Shown here in pieces: positions 23,164-32,445 of a stretch of DNA of 32,458 nt. The stretch spans positions 1 through 32,458 of the forward strand of contig CAUYUA010000222.1 of the NCBI GenBank assembly GCA_963575675.1, read 5' to 3'. A model generated the notes under the pieces. It had not been told where the DNA came from. It ran no database searches and worked only from the letters and a program-made list of their open reading frames with translations. The stretch's first letter is position 1, and each line of letters opens with the position of its first letter. The translations under genes and the position numbers were made by a program. This DNA is from CAUYUA01 sp963575675 (GTDB taxonomy: Bacteria; Pseudomonadota; Alphaproteobacteria; Azospirillales; Azospirillaceae).

Positions 23164-25097
23164 TGTGCGGCATCATCGGCATTGTTCACCGCGTTCCAGG
23201 ATCATACAAACCACTCGGCGTCGCCGATATGGCTCGTCTTGCCCATCGAGGTCCAGACGGAAACGGATGTTATGCTGATGACCAAGCTTGCCTTGGACAT
23301 ACACGGCTTGCCATCATTGACCTGAGTAACGCTGGCCGACAACCAATGGCCAGTTCTGACGGACGCTACGTCGTTACATTTAACGGTGAGATTTACAACC
23401 ACATAGAACTACGCGCTGAATTGGAGGCGCATGGAGAAACATTCCGCTCGCATTCGGATACTGAAGTTCTAATTGCGGCCTACCGCGTGTGGGGGCAAGC
23501 TTGTGTCCACCGCTTCCGTGGCATGTTCGCTTTTGCACTTTGGGATACCGTTGAACAGAGCTTATTTCTCGCAAGAGATCGTTGCGGTGAAAAACCTTTA
23601 TTTTATTGGCGCGATTCCAAAAAAATTATATTCGCCTCCGAGATTAAGGCGCTAGCGCCTCTACTAGAGTCTCGACCTGCACTGGATGTGTCGGTTGTGG
23701 ACATGTATCTACACTATCAATATGTACCTGAACCATACACTCTGTTACAAAACGTCCATAAACTACCGGCGGCGCATACGCTCTATCTCACGAGTGCTGA
23801 TTGGTTGGCGTCACCGCGTCGCTATTGGAATGTTGAAACCATCGCCGACATCGGTTCGATCCCCAATCATCAAACCGGAATATTGGCGAGCATTCGCGAT
23901 GGAATCGAAGAAGCGGTTTGCATGACATTGCGCGCCGATGTTCCTGTGGGCGTCGCCTTATCGGGCGGAATTGACTCCGGAGCTATCGCGGTTTTAGCGC
24001 AAAAACATTATCCGGAACCGATGCATGCGTTCTGTGTAGGATATCCCGGTCGCCCACACTATGATGAGCGCGCACAGGCGCGAACCCTTGCTGAATCTTT
24101 GGGCATGATTGTCCATGAAGTTGAGCTGCCGATTTCCAGCTTCGTGTCCTTTTTCCCTGAATTGGTGCGAATTATGGACGAACCGATTGCCGATCCTGCG
24201 GCTTTCGGCCACTATTCCGTACCCAAGGCTGCATCGGACCTCGGAATTAAGGTATTGCTTACCGGCATCGGCGGCGACGAAGTGTTCTGGGGGTATCCAT
24301 GGGTAACCCAAACGGCCAGCACAAACCAATGGCTGAAAGCTTACCCATCACTGAGAACACTGGCGACATGGACTCAGACTCTTGGGGCGGAAACTTTTTT
24401 TGGTAAGCTTTCGCAACATCCACGTTTGCCTTCTGCGATCCGACGTTGGGCGGCTCTGTTGTTTGAGCTGATCACGACACAGGGGCCAGAAGGCGTCATG
24501 GTGTTCTATAACGCGGCGCCTGACTTTCGCGATGCTTTCCGTTTAAAGCCTGCGTTATATGGTCCGGCAATGCATGCGCTTGATCCCGACAATCCCTTTC
24601 GACCGACAGCCATTGGTTTGCGTAACCACGAAGAAATTCCGGCGGCTATTATTCGACTCCTGTTCGAGACTTGGTTGGCCTCGAACTGTTTATCGCTCGG
24701 TGATCGCGTCAGTATGAGCGTCGGTGTCGAAAGTCGCCTGCCATTCCTTGACGCTAAATTAATTGAACTTGTTATGGCGCTCCGTGCCCAACATCCTGAC
24801 CATAAACTTGGACAAAAGGCTTGGCTTCGTGCAGCGCTGAAAGGTGTTCTACCAGATGAAGTGCTGACACGACCCAAGGCCGGTTTCCAACCCCCAGTCC
24901 ATGCATGGTTGTCAGGTGTTATTGCCGAATATGGAAATATACTGCGCGATGGGCGTCTGGTTCACGCTGGTATTCTTGACGCCAATCATATCGATGATAT
25001 CCTAGTGACACTACCAACCCAGGGATGGCCTGGTTTGTTTTTCGCGTACAAAATAATCCTACTTGAGTCCTGGGTGCGTCAGGTTGTGGAGATATAA
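23163..25097 (+). CDS. asnB: Asparagine synthase-type glutamine amidotransferase
   Basis: A full-length 644-residue class II amidotransferase. Cys2 is the glutaminase nucleophile (MCGIIG), with HRGPDG, HTRLAIIDLS and NGEIYNH around it. The synthetase domain has the PP-loop SGGIDSG at 267-273 and TGIGGDEVFWGYP, and later GVESRLPFLD. These enzymes use ATP and glutamine to amidate a carboxylate. In sugar clusters they are often thought to amidate uronic acids rather than make asparagine, which I infer here. The ATG overlaps the previous stop and its own stop overlaps the next start, so it is tightly coupled in the polysaccharide operon. Confidence 0.93.
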   Translation: MCGIIGIVHRVPGSYKPLGVADMARLAHRGPDGNGCYADDQACLGHTRLAIIDLSNAGRQPMASSDGRYVVTFNGEIYNHIELRAELEAHGETFRSHSDTEVLIAAYRVWGQACVHRFRGMFAFALWDTVEQSLFLARDRCGEKPLFYWRDSKKIIFASEIKALAPLLESRPALDVSVVDMYLHYQYVPEPYTLLQNVHKLPAAHTLYLTSADWLASPRRYWNVETIADIGSIPNHQTGILASIRDGIEEAVCMTLRADVPVGVALSGGIDSGAIAVLAQKHYPEPMHAFCVGYPGRPHYDERAQARTLAESLGMIVHEVELPISSFVSFFPELVRIMDEPIADPAAFGHYSVPKAASDLGIKVLLTGIGGDEVFWGYPWVTQTASTNQWLKAYPSLRTLATWTQTLGAETFFGKLSQHPRLPSAIRRWAALLFELITTQGPEGVMVFYNAAPDFRDAFRLKPALYGPAMHALDPDNPFRPTAIGLRNHEEIPAAIIRLLFETWLASNCLSLGDRVSMSVGVESRLPFLDAKLIELVMALRAQHPDHKLGQKAWLRAALKGVLPDEVLTRPKAGFQPPVHAWLSGVIAEYGNILRDGRLVHAGILDANHIDDILVTLPTQGWPGLFFAYKIILLESWVRQVVEI

Positions 25098-26536
25098 TGA
25101 CTGATCGTCGCTGTATCCTCGTCTACAATCCTGTGTCTGGTCATGGGCATCTCGATTCCTGGAACGCGATTTTTATTGGGCAATTGCTGGATCGGGGATG
25201 GCGCGTTTTGGCGCTGACGCCGAATGTTCCGGCGTTGTTATTACGTTTGGCTCAGAAAGGACAGGATGGAAACGAACGATTGCATATTTTAGATTGGAAT
25301 GTAACTCTTCCAAGAATTGAATCCGAGAGTAGATTTCGCGCATTTAGACGTCGCGCCAGTGAGATGTTTCATCAAAACTGGAGAGGATGGGAAGAATATT
25401 GTTTCCAACAATCAGGAAATGAAATAAGTTATACAACATATTTTAGTGAATTCAGGAAAAACAAGTTTCATCGAATCGTTATTCCATTTGCCTTTCGAGC
25501 CTCTTACTTTTTATACATACGTTTTCGTCATCTCTGTCAGGATATCCGTTCCTTAATCATACGTGGACTTCACTGGGGAAAACCAATTAAAGAAGACCCT
25601 GAGAAATTTATGGCGTGTCCAACCGATATGGCTCGCCGCGTGGCCGCAAATTTAATAAAAGTACAATGGCAGCCGGTAATCGCCTTCAATATGTACATGG
25701 ATACATACCGGACGAGCCAATCTGCATGGTGTGTTTTTGAATCTATTAACAGTTTGATGTGGGGAGGCATTCGATTCGTCCCCTTGCCAACACCGCAAGA
25801 AGCTTGGTATGCATTGCCGACATGGCGCGGAATGTGCTTTCTCGATGAAAAAATCTGCCATGTCTACACAGACGCGCTACCGAATAAATGCTTTTCCTAC
25901 CTCCCGGATGTAACTGAAACCGCACTACCGGATACGCCTAGTTCTTTGGTTCAAGATATCCGCCAACGCGCCGCCAACCGCAAAATTATCTTCCTTGGTG
26001 GTTCCATTGGGGGTCAGAAAAATATTGCACGATGGTTTGATCTCATCGCCATGGCTGATCCTCAACAGTGGTTTTTCGTGCAAGTCGGTGAAATATACCG
26101 CAATACGCTGACCTCAGAAGACATTGCTGCCCTAGACCGCGCCGTTAGTCTATCGCCAGAGAACTTGTTGTTGCACTCTGCATATTTACCAGATGATCGA
26201 AGTTTTAATGAAATCATCGCTGCCTCTGATCTGATTTTTGCCGTTTATCGGAATTTTCGCATCAGCAGCAATATGCTCGGCAAGGCCGCCTACTTCCGAA
26301 AACCTTTACTGGTCAGCGACCAATCCCTGATGGGAGAACGTGTGCTGCAATATGGAATCGGGCGTGCTGTTGCAGAAGACAGCGCCATTGCAATGTTTGA
26401 TGGAATGGTGAATCTTATCCAGGAACCCGTTCCAGAAGAAAATTTCGCGCGTTATTGTGATGATTTTTGTATTATGACGCTTACGACTCAACTTGAGAAA
26501 TTCCTCTTAAAATGTTTATGTACGGAGGTGTTATGA
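25097..26536 (+). CDS. Probable GT-B glycosyltransferase
   Basis: A 479-residue protein. The N-terminal half starts CILVYNPVSGHGHLDSWNAI followed by LLDRGWRVLALTPN, as in the first Rossmann domain of GT-B enzymes. The second half has RKIIFLGGSIGGQKNIARWF, then LLLHSAYLPDD, NEIIAASDLIFAVYR and GKAAYFRKPLLVSD, matching the nucleotide-sugar-binding domain with its glutamate-region helix. The classic EX7E is not clear, so the specific family is uncertain. The central part is unusually long, with a hydrophobic/aromatic stretch (RASYFLYIRFRHL) that may touch the membrane. It lies within the coupled operon. Confidence 0.7.
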   Translation: MTDRRCILVYNPVSGHGHLDSWNAIFIGQLLDRGWRVLALTPNVPALLLRLAQKGQDGNERLHILDWNVTLPRIESESRFRAFRRRASEMFHQNWRGWEEYCFQQSGNEISYTTYFSEFRKNKFHRIVIPFAFRASYFLYIRFRHLCQDIRSLIIRGLHWGKPIKEDPEKFMACPTDMARRVAANLIKVQWQPVIAFNMYMDTYRTSQSAWCVFESINSLMWGGIRFVPLPTPQEAWYALPTWRGMCFLDEKICHVYTDALPNKCFSYLPDVTETALPDTPSSLVQDIRQRAANRKIIFLGGSIGGQKNIARWFDLIAMADPQQWFFVQVGEIYRNTLTSEDIAALDRAVSLSPENLLLHSAYLPDDRSFNEIIAASDLIFAVYRNFRISSNMLGKAAYFRKPLLVSDQSLMGERVLQYGIGRAVAEDSAIAMFDGMVNLIQEPVPEENFARYCDDFCIMTLTTQLEKFLLKCLCTEVL

Positions 26537-27348
26537 ATAATATCCTCAAATCAATAACCACTTTTTTTCATCGACGCAAAACCTGTGTGAAAGCGCCGTC
26601 AGACGAATCGCCACTCACCGCCTTTATTGATTCCGGACAGTTAGCCTCTCCGAATTCACTCCTTCGCCTTGGAACCAAATATGGCGGCTGGATTATTCCT
26701 GTTGAATCCGGTCTTAACGAAGACAGTCTCTGTTACCTTGCCGGCGCTGGAGAAGACATTAGCTTTGACTGTGCTCTTACCCAACGCTTCGGTTGTAAAA
26801 ATAGGATTATTGATCCGACTCCGCGCGCTATCGAACATTTCCAAAAACTTGAACAGGCCGTGCGTGTCGGACAAAGATTTCCTGTAAATAATAGCACAAC
26901 AGAATTCTATGACATAAACGCAACGCAACTGGAACGACTGTCTTTTCTACCCGTGGGTCTTTCCGACAAGGATATTGAGCTTAGGTTTTTTCTACCTAAG
27001 AATCCTGATCATGTATCGTGCTCAACTGTCAATCTGCAAAAAACAGAAACATACTTTATTGCACAGTGCTATCGCTTAAAAACAATCATGGCCCAACAAG
27101 GCGATACGGTGATTGATCTGCTGAAAATTGATATTGAAGGCGCAGAATACGCTGTTATCCGTGACCTGATCGCCTCGAGCCTACTGCCCAGATTATTGTT
27201 GATCGAGTTCGATGAAACCCACACGCCACAAGACACAGACGCCAACGAACGAATTCGCACGCACATCCATCTCCTGCTGAATGCAGGCATGCGCTGCATC
27301 GCTGTCGAAGGTAATAATATGACACTCATACATCATACAAGGAATTGA
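26533..27348 (+). CDS. FkbM-family methyltransferase
   Basis: 271 residues from the ATG at 26533, which has GGAGG four bases upstream and overlaps the end of the previous gene. The cofactor-binding start is LCYLAGAGEDISFDCALTQR, then NRIIDPTPRA. The family's C-terminal signature is VIDLLKIDIEGAEYAVIRDL, then LLLIEFDETH. FkbM enzymes are SAM-dependent O-methyltransferases; in polysaccharide loci they probably methylate sugars. As the other FkbM gene of the cluster is broken, this one may be the sole survivor of its type. Confidence 0.85.
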   Translation: MNNILKSITTFFHRRKTCVKAPSDESPLTAFIDSGQLASPNSLLRLGTKYGGWIIPVESGLNEDSLCYLAGAGEDISFDCALTQRFGCKNRIIDPTPRAIEHFQKLEQAVRVGQRFPVNNSTTEFYDINATQLERLSFLPVGLSDKDIELRFFLPKNPDHVSCSTVNLQKTETYFIAQCYRLKTIMAQQGDTVIDLLKIDIEGAEYAVIRDLIASSLLPRLLLIEFDETHTPQDTDANERIRTHIHLLLNAGMRCIAVEGNNMTLIHHTRN

Positions 27349-27349
27349 T

Positions 27350-28324
27350 ATGAGTTGCGATCCCTTTATTGACCAACACTATGCCCGTCACGCAAAACAC
27401 TTTGACAATGATCTTGTCAATCCTGAACGTATCCGTATTTCAGAATCATGGTTTAATGACACGACAGCTGATTATTGGCGCCATGCGCGTGCATATGAAT
27501 GCGCTGATTTGCTGACACACGATCTGAATGCATCCTGGCTAACCATTGGCGACGGTCGTTGGGGATTGGACGCCATTCGTATCCGCAAAAAGGGATTCAC
27601 TTCGGTTCTGGCCACAGACATCAGGGAATCGCTTCTTTGCGCTGCAAAAGAGCGCGGATTAATTAATAACTATTCCATTGAAAATGCAGAAAAATTAAGC
27701 TTCGATGATCGCTCTTTTGACTATGTTTTTTGTAAAGAATCGCTACACCACTTTCCACGCCCATATGTCGCGCTCTATGAGATGATTCGGGTCGCACGCA
27801 AAGCTGTTTTTATTATAGAACCGAATGATACGTATAGAGTTGATTCCTCTGAGATTCAGGGGCGATTATTTCGTCTTATTACCACCTTGCTCAGACGAGG
27901 ACGTCAACGGTCGATTTCAAAATCTGAGAAACAAAAAAACGTCAACTATGCTGTTCAATATAATGAACCAGGTTGGGAAGAAAGTGGTAATTATGTGTAC
28001 GCAATCTCTCGCCGCGATATTGAAAAAATTGCCCTCGGACTCAATCTTCCTCAGATCGTCATGAAGGGGCTCAACGATCACTACGTTAAAGGCTGTGAGT
28101 TTGAGCCAGCTGATGAGCATAAATCAGCCATCTTTCAAGAAATTGTTAGAGTTGTTCGCGATAAAGATGAATTATGCCGCCAAAACATATGTGATTCAAA
28201 TCTTCTTATGGGAGGATTTTTTCTTGAATCAATTGATGAAGAGACAAGAAAACGGTTTTTAACTTCCGGATGGGACGTCAGAGACCTACCGGCTAATCCA
28301 TATATACAGAGAAACACACGATGA
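27350..28324 (+). CDS. Class I SAM-dependent methyltransferase (type 11-like)
   Basis: 324 residues. The SAM-binding motif is degenerate but recognisable (SWLTIGDGRWGLDAIRI, where E/DxGxGxG is usual), followed by motif II VLATDIRESLLCAA, ENAEKLSFDDRSFDYVFCKE and SLHHFPRPYVALYEMIRVAR. The C-terminal ~150 residues have no obvious domain. It starts 1 base after the preceding stop region and its end overlaps the next start by 4 bases. It is likely to methylate a sugar or lipid intermediate; the substrate is unknown. Confidence 0.85.
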   Translation: MSCDPFIDQHYARHAKHFDNDLVNPERIRISESWFNDTTADYWRHARAYECADLLTHDLNASWLTIGDGRWGLDAIRIRKKGFTSVLATDIRESLLCAAKERGLINNYSIENAEKLSFDDRSFDYVFCKESLHHFPRPYVALYEMIRVARKAVFIIEPNDTYRVDSSEIQGRLFRLITTLLRRGRQRSISKSEKQKNVNYAVQYNEPGWEESGNYVYAISRRDIEKIALGLNLPQIVMKGLNDHYVKGCEFEPADEHKSAIFQEIVRVVRDKDELCRQNICDSNLLMGGFFLESIDEETRKRFLTSGWDVRDLPANPYIQRNTR

Positions 28325-29292
28325 AAAATAGAAAACTATTTAAAAATTTTCTCATTTTAATTGTTGGCGTTTCGGGACTTTCAATCGGAGGGTTTCTCGT
28401 CACGCATCTTTTTGATTTCGGCTCACCAATACAATATGTTGTCACAACAGACAACAGCATAAGACCAGCAACAGAGAATGAATTCGGAATTCGCCACGAA
28501 GAAGCACTTTTTGTCGCTAAATACCGTAGACCAATTACGTCATCCGCAACCCCTTTTGATCGTCAGACTAAGACCATCATTCGCAATGCTCTTCTTAGTG
28601 ACTATGAAAACAATAAGACGGACCTTAACCATTGGGCTCAATTTGAATCTGATCGAGAACGGTTTATCGCTTTTTTAATGCTCCGGGTCAATGGTAGCTT
28701 GCCAGTGTACAACGTGCATACTCTTTTCGAAAATGCATCAGACTATATGATATCTCGGGAAGGACGTTGCCATGATCAAGCTATTCGATTGCTAATGATT
28801 CTTGATATTTTCTCGATCAAAGGACGAGGAATCAATTGGCACACACCTGCCATTGAAGGACATGAGTTTGTCGACGCCTATGATCCACAAGAAAATAAGT
28901 CTTATTTTCTTGATTCGACGAACAACCTTATGGCCAAGATCGACGCTCCAAATAAAGATGTCGGTTTTCTTGATGTTTTGGCCGCATACCATCCATCCGA
29001 GAGAAAACGCCTGATTGCAAGCAGAATCAAACAGTTTCCGATAAAGTATGAATCTATGATCGGTGTTGTTGAGCGTGACTTTCGTGGTTGGGAAGAGGAT
29101 AATTTTGTCCGTGTGCGCGATTCCACCATAACAGGTCTGGCTTATGAGTTTCCGATGATGATTGAGAAATGGAAAACCGGACAATGGCCACTCTCTTATT
29201 CTCTATGTCAAAAGGTGGACATAAAAAATAACCAAGGAATGCTTGCATTTGAACCCCATAACTGCCTGACGGTTGATTCTCTTTTACGATAG
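28321..29292 (+). CDS. Membrane-anchored transglutaminase-like protein
   Basis: 323 residues: an N-terminal membrane anchor (FLILIVGVSGLSIGGFLVTHL) and an extracytoplasmic domain. Within it I see a Cys-His-Asp triad in the order and spacing of the transglutaminase/papain-like fold: Cys150 (SREGRCHDQAIRL), His181 (EGHEFVDAYDP) and Asp198 (SYFLDSTNN). Such domains act as peptidases, amidases or transglutaminases. Its presence within the polysaccharide operon (4-base overlap with the methyltransferase gene) suggests a role in processing or attaching the polymer, but that is inference. Confidence 0.7.
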   Translation: MKNRKLFKNFLILIVGVSGLSIGGFLVTHLFDFGSPIQYVVTTDNSIRPATENEFGIRHEEALFVAKYRRPITSSATPFDRQTKTIIRNALLSDYENNKTDLNHWAQFESDRERFIAFLMLRVNGSLPVYNVHTLFENASDYMISREGRCHDQAIRLLMILDIFSIKGRGINWHTPAIEGHEFVDAYDPQENKSYFLDSTNNLMAKIDAPNKDVGFLDVLAAYHPSERKRLIASRIKQFPIKYESMIGVVERDFRGWEEDNFVRVRDSTITGLAYEFPMMIEKWKTGQWPLSYSLCQKVDIKNNQGMLAFEPHNCLTVDSLLR

Positions 29293-29319
29293 CTCCCGTT
29301 CTGGTAAAGAAAGAAGATT

Positions 29320-29856
29320 ATGGAAGAGAACGCCCCCAAAGAGGAACGTAATATTAAAATAGGAATTACGCGAAAACTGTTCTATGTTTTTGTGACGCCT
29401 ATAATATTCTCTCTAATAATTGGATTCTTGCTTCATTATCCTTTATTCTATATAATAGAATTCTCCGCGCGCGGTTTTCATGGCGATGAAACGATTCTTG
29501 TAAAGAAAAATTGGGGATATTCTACAATACGATCAACAACCGTATTAGGTAAGGAATGGCAATCCTTCCGGTTGACATCATGGTATCCGATCTTTAACCT
29601 TCAATTGTACTGTCTAAATCTTAGTTCCGAATCGCCACCACGCCAAACAACTATTCTTGCCGGCACGGTCAAGGTGTCACGTCGAAATCTGTTGGGTTAT
29701 CTTGTTGACAAAACGGATTGGTTGAACATCGATGCTCAATATTTGTCGCTAGAAGGTCAACCTTTCTTTGATGTCAGCAATCCTGCTATGGCCACGGCCC
29801 GCAGCGGCATTACCGGATGGACAGGTTATTACCACTTAATATATCACAAAACATAA
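29320..29856 (+). CDS. Hypothetical single-pass membrane protein
   Basis: 178 residues: a charged cytoplasmic start (MEENAPKEERNIKIGITRK), one membrane segment (FVTPIIFSLIIGFLLHYPLF) and an extracytoplasmic domain rich in aromatic and beta-type residues (EWQSFRLTSWYPIFNLQLYC). No family recognised. It is 27 bases after the transglutaminase-like gene and may work with it at the membrane. Confidence 0.65.
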   Translation: MEENAPKEERNIKIGITRKLFYVFVTPIIFSLIIGFLLHYPLFYIIEFSARGFHGDETILVKKNWGYSTIRSTTVLGKEWQSFRLTSWYPIFNLQLYCLNLSSESPPRQTTILAGTVKVSRRNLLGYLVDKTDWLNIDAQYLSLEGQPFFDVSNPAMATARSGITGWTGYYHLIYHKT

Positions 29857-29904
29857 CACAATTAATAAAATTCTTTGTTGTTTTACTTCTCATACGGGTG
29901 CGTT

Positions 29905-32133
29905 ATGCTGGCTCCAATTGTTTTATTTGTCTATAATCGTCCTTCTCATACGCAGAAAACACTTGAGGCGCTGGCTCGCAATACTTTGGCGGCTCAGTCT
30001 GAGCTGATCATTTTTTCTGACGCCCCAAAAAACGAAGCAGCGATAGACGCCGTAAAAGCCATACGGAAAATGATCGTCAACTTACCGGGTTTCGCCTCGG
30101 TGTCGGTCGTCGAACGCACGAACAATCTTGGTTTAGCGAAATCAATTATTTCCGGCGTGACCGAAGTTATTAATAAATTTGGTCGGGTTATTGTTCTTGA
30201 AGATGATCTTGTTACCTCTCCTCTCTTTCTTCAGTATATGAACAATGCTCTTGATCACTATGAAAATGATCAGAAAGCGTTTTCAATTGGAGGGTATCAA
30301 TTCCCCCAACGAACCATGCCAATCCCTGAGCACTATCACCATGACACCTATGCTTCTTACCGGTGCTGTTCTTGGGGATGGGCAACATGGCGCGACCGTT
30401 GGATGCGCATTGACTGGAGCATGGACTATTTTGATGCTTTTATAACATCTCCAGAACAGCAAGCGCGTTTTAATCGTGGAGGGCCAGATATGGCTCAGAT
30501 GCTGAAGCATCAGAAAGAAGGACGTATTGATTCATGGGCCATTCGCTTTTGTTATGCGCATTTTGCAAACGATATGCGTTGCATTTACCCGACCCAATCA
30601 TTGATCAATAATATAGGCCTTGACAACACAGGCGTTCATTGCGGCGTTGACCCTCGTCGTGAGCACAACAAGTTAGATGAAAATTTTCTTCCACGTAATT
30701 TTTGTCCGTCACATCCAGTCGTTCAGGACCTTACATCCGCCTTTTATCAAGCGTTCTGCCCTGAGTCAGCTCCCCCTGAAGCCTTAACCCCCCGTGTATT
30801 TTTAAGAAAGACTCGTAGTCTTGCGCGAATACTTTTCAAATTCGCTTATAGAATACTTCGTCGCGTATATAAAATCCTGTTTCCACAGAAACAAACAATC
30901 GATATCCTTCTCGTTAATACGATTCAAAAAGATGGGGGAGCTGCTCGTGCAGCATGGCGAACATTCATTGGCATCAACCGTACACTGCACCACGCTCATT
31001 ACCTGACATTATTAAAAGACGATATCCGTTCAGATATCACTGGACGCTATCGTTTGTCTCTAAAAGGCCAACTAACCGCCCGCGCATCATCGCTTGATCA
31101 ATTTCCATTAAAATTTTATCCAAACCGGCAATCAGTCACATTCACCCCAGCCATCTTGGCAAACCCATTACGCATACCGCTCACTCGCTTCCATCCTCGC
31201 CTTGTACACTTGCACTGGCTTGCATCCAGTTTGCTACGAATTGAAGAACTCGGACGCTTACAGGTTCCCGTCGTATGGACGTTACATGATGTATGGGCGT
31301 TTACTGGAGGGTGTCACTACACCGGAGATTGCCGTGGTTTCCAAAACCAATGCGGTAATTGTCCTCAACTCGGAAGCAACCGGGATCGAGACCTATCACA
31401 CGCCATCTGGAAACGAAAACAAGCCGCCTATGCAAAGATAAATCTTACCATCGTCACTCCCAGTCGTTGGTTGGCCGAGATAGCCGGACAAAGCAGCCTG
31501 CTTACCGGAAAACGCATTGAAGTAATTCCCAATGGACTAGACACAGATATTTTTCATCCTCTAGAGAAAACATCTGCTAAAGCTTTTCTTAACCTTGACC
31601 CGATACGCCCGGTGATTGTGTTCGGCGCCCAATGGTTGACAGATAGACGAAAAGGCGGGGATTTACTTGCCGCCGCGTTGATTCATATCGACTTTCCATG
31701 TACAGTATTAATGTTCGGAGAAGGCTCTTTAATGCTGGATTCTAATCCGAATCTAACCATACATACTTTAGGGAATATGCATGATGAAATCAGTCTAGCT
31801 GTAATTTACTCTGCCGCAGATGTGTTTGTCTGCCCATCGCGTGAAGATAATTTACCAAATACAGTTGCAGAAGCTATGGCTTGTGGAACTCCGTGTGCAG
31901 CATTTGCGGTCAATGGTTTACCTGATATGATTACTCATCAAACTAATGGATGGTTGGCTAAAGCGTTCGATCCTATTGATCTTGCGTCAGGCATTCGCTG
32001 GTTAATAGAACATTCCCAACCAGATAGCTTACGTCAATCCGCACGAGAAAAAGCTCTGGCCGAATACAGCCTAAAGACAATGAGTTCACGATACAGTGCT
32101 CTATATACAGAACTATTGAGTAATTCATTGTAA
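29905..32133 (+). CDS. Bifunctional glycosyltransferase (GT-A plus GT4-type fusion)
   Basis: 742 residues from ATG 29905; a TTG at 29875 is in frame further upstream. The N-terminal ~270 residues form a GT-A-like domain: APIVLFVYNRPSHTQKTLEA, VIVLEDDLVTSPLFLQYMN with an EDD metal site, and CCSWGWATWRDRW. After a basic linker (RILFKFAYRILRRVYKILFP) comes a GT4-type GT-B domain: IDILLVNTIQKDGGAARA, VVWTLHDVWAFTGGCHYTGD, CGNCPQLG, VTPSRWLAEIA, IPNGLD and the signature SREDNLPNTVAEAMACGTP. Two activities in one chain suggest it adds two sugars in succession, perhaps a repeating disaccharide. It is the last gene of the cluster, and no clear terminator is visible before the repeats. Confidence 0.88.
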   Translation: MLAPIVLFVYNRPSHTQKTLEALARNTLAAQSELIIFSDAPKNEAAIDAVKAIRKMIVNLPGFASVSVVERTNNLGLAKSIISGVTEVINKFGRVIVLEDDLVTSPLFLQYMNNALDHYENDQKAFSIGGYQFPQRTMPIPEHYHHDTYASYRCCSWGWATWRDRWMRIDWSMDYFDAFITSPEQQARFNRGGPDMAQMLKHQKEGRIDSWAIRFCYAHFANDMRCIYPTQSLINNIGLDNTGVHCGVDPRREHNKLDENFLPRNFCPSHPVVQDLTSAFYQAFCPESAPPEALTPRVFLRKTRSLARILFKFAYRILRRVYKILFPQKQTIDILLVNTIQKDGGAARAAWRTFIGINRTLHHAHYLTLLKDDIRSDITGRYRLSLKGQLTARASSLDQFPLKFYPNRQSVTFTPAILANPLRIPLTRFHPRLVHLHWLASSLLRIEELGRLQVPVVWTLHDVWAFTGGCHYTGDCRGFQNQCGNCPQLGSNRDRDLSHAIWKRKQAAYAKINLTIVTPSRWLAEIAGQSSLLTGKRIEVIPNGLDTDIFHPLEKTSAKAFLNLDPIRPVIVFGAQWLTDRRKGGDLLAAALIHIDFPCTVLMFGEGSLMLDSNPNLTIHTLGNMHDEISLAVIYSAADVFVCPSREDNLPNTVAEAMACGTPCAAFAVNGLPDMITHQTNGWLAKAFDPIDLASGIRWLIEHSQPDSLRQSAREKALAEYSLKTMSSRYSALYTELLSNSL

Positions 32134-32257
32134 ACAACATATAGATCATGTTGCAACTCTTTGACTTAAAAGATATATTATCATAACGTATTGGTTCTGT
32201 AATATAATTTATTGAATTGCGCCTCCATTATTCAGGAACCGAGATGGTCCCGGAATC

Positions 32258-32322
32258 GTAAGCGTTCTCCCGTCCCCACATTGTTATGCTAACGATCAAA
32301 TGAAAAAATGGCTGACCTAAAA
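32258..32322 (+). repeat. Dispersed repeat type A, copy 2
   Basis: GTAAGCGTTCTCCCGTCCCC, then TATGCTAACGATCAAATGAA and AAAATGGCTGACCTAAAA, nearly identical to 18952-19016. No transposase follows here. Confidence 0.75.
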
Positions 32323-32340
32323 GCAAGGAGGTTGGCCCCA

Positions 32341-32445
32341 ATGGATGATATTAGTAATAGGACTGGATACACTGTTAGTCATATAGATAGTTCCGGGAAT
32401 TGCCGTAAGCGTTCTCCTGTTCCCACCTTGTCAAACGCCATTTGA
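32341..32445 (+). CDS. Short ORF with strong ribosome site, probably a truncated gene start
   Basis: AAGGAGG lies 10 bases before an ATG that opens a 34-codon frame (MDDISNRTGYTVSHIDSSG), which then runs into a type B repeat and stops. A gene start interrupted by the repeat is one explanation; chance is another. Confidence 0.25.
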   Translation: MDDISNRTGYTVSHIDSSGNCRKRSPVPTLSNAI

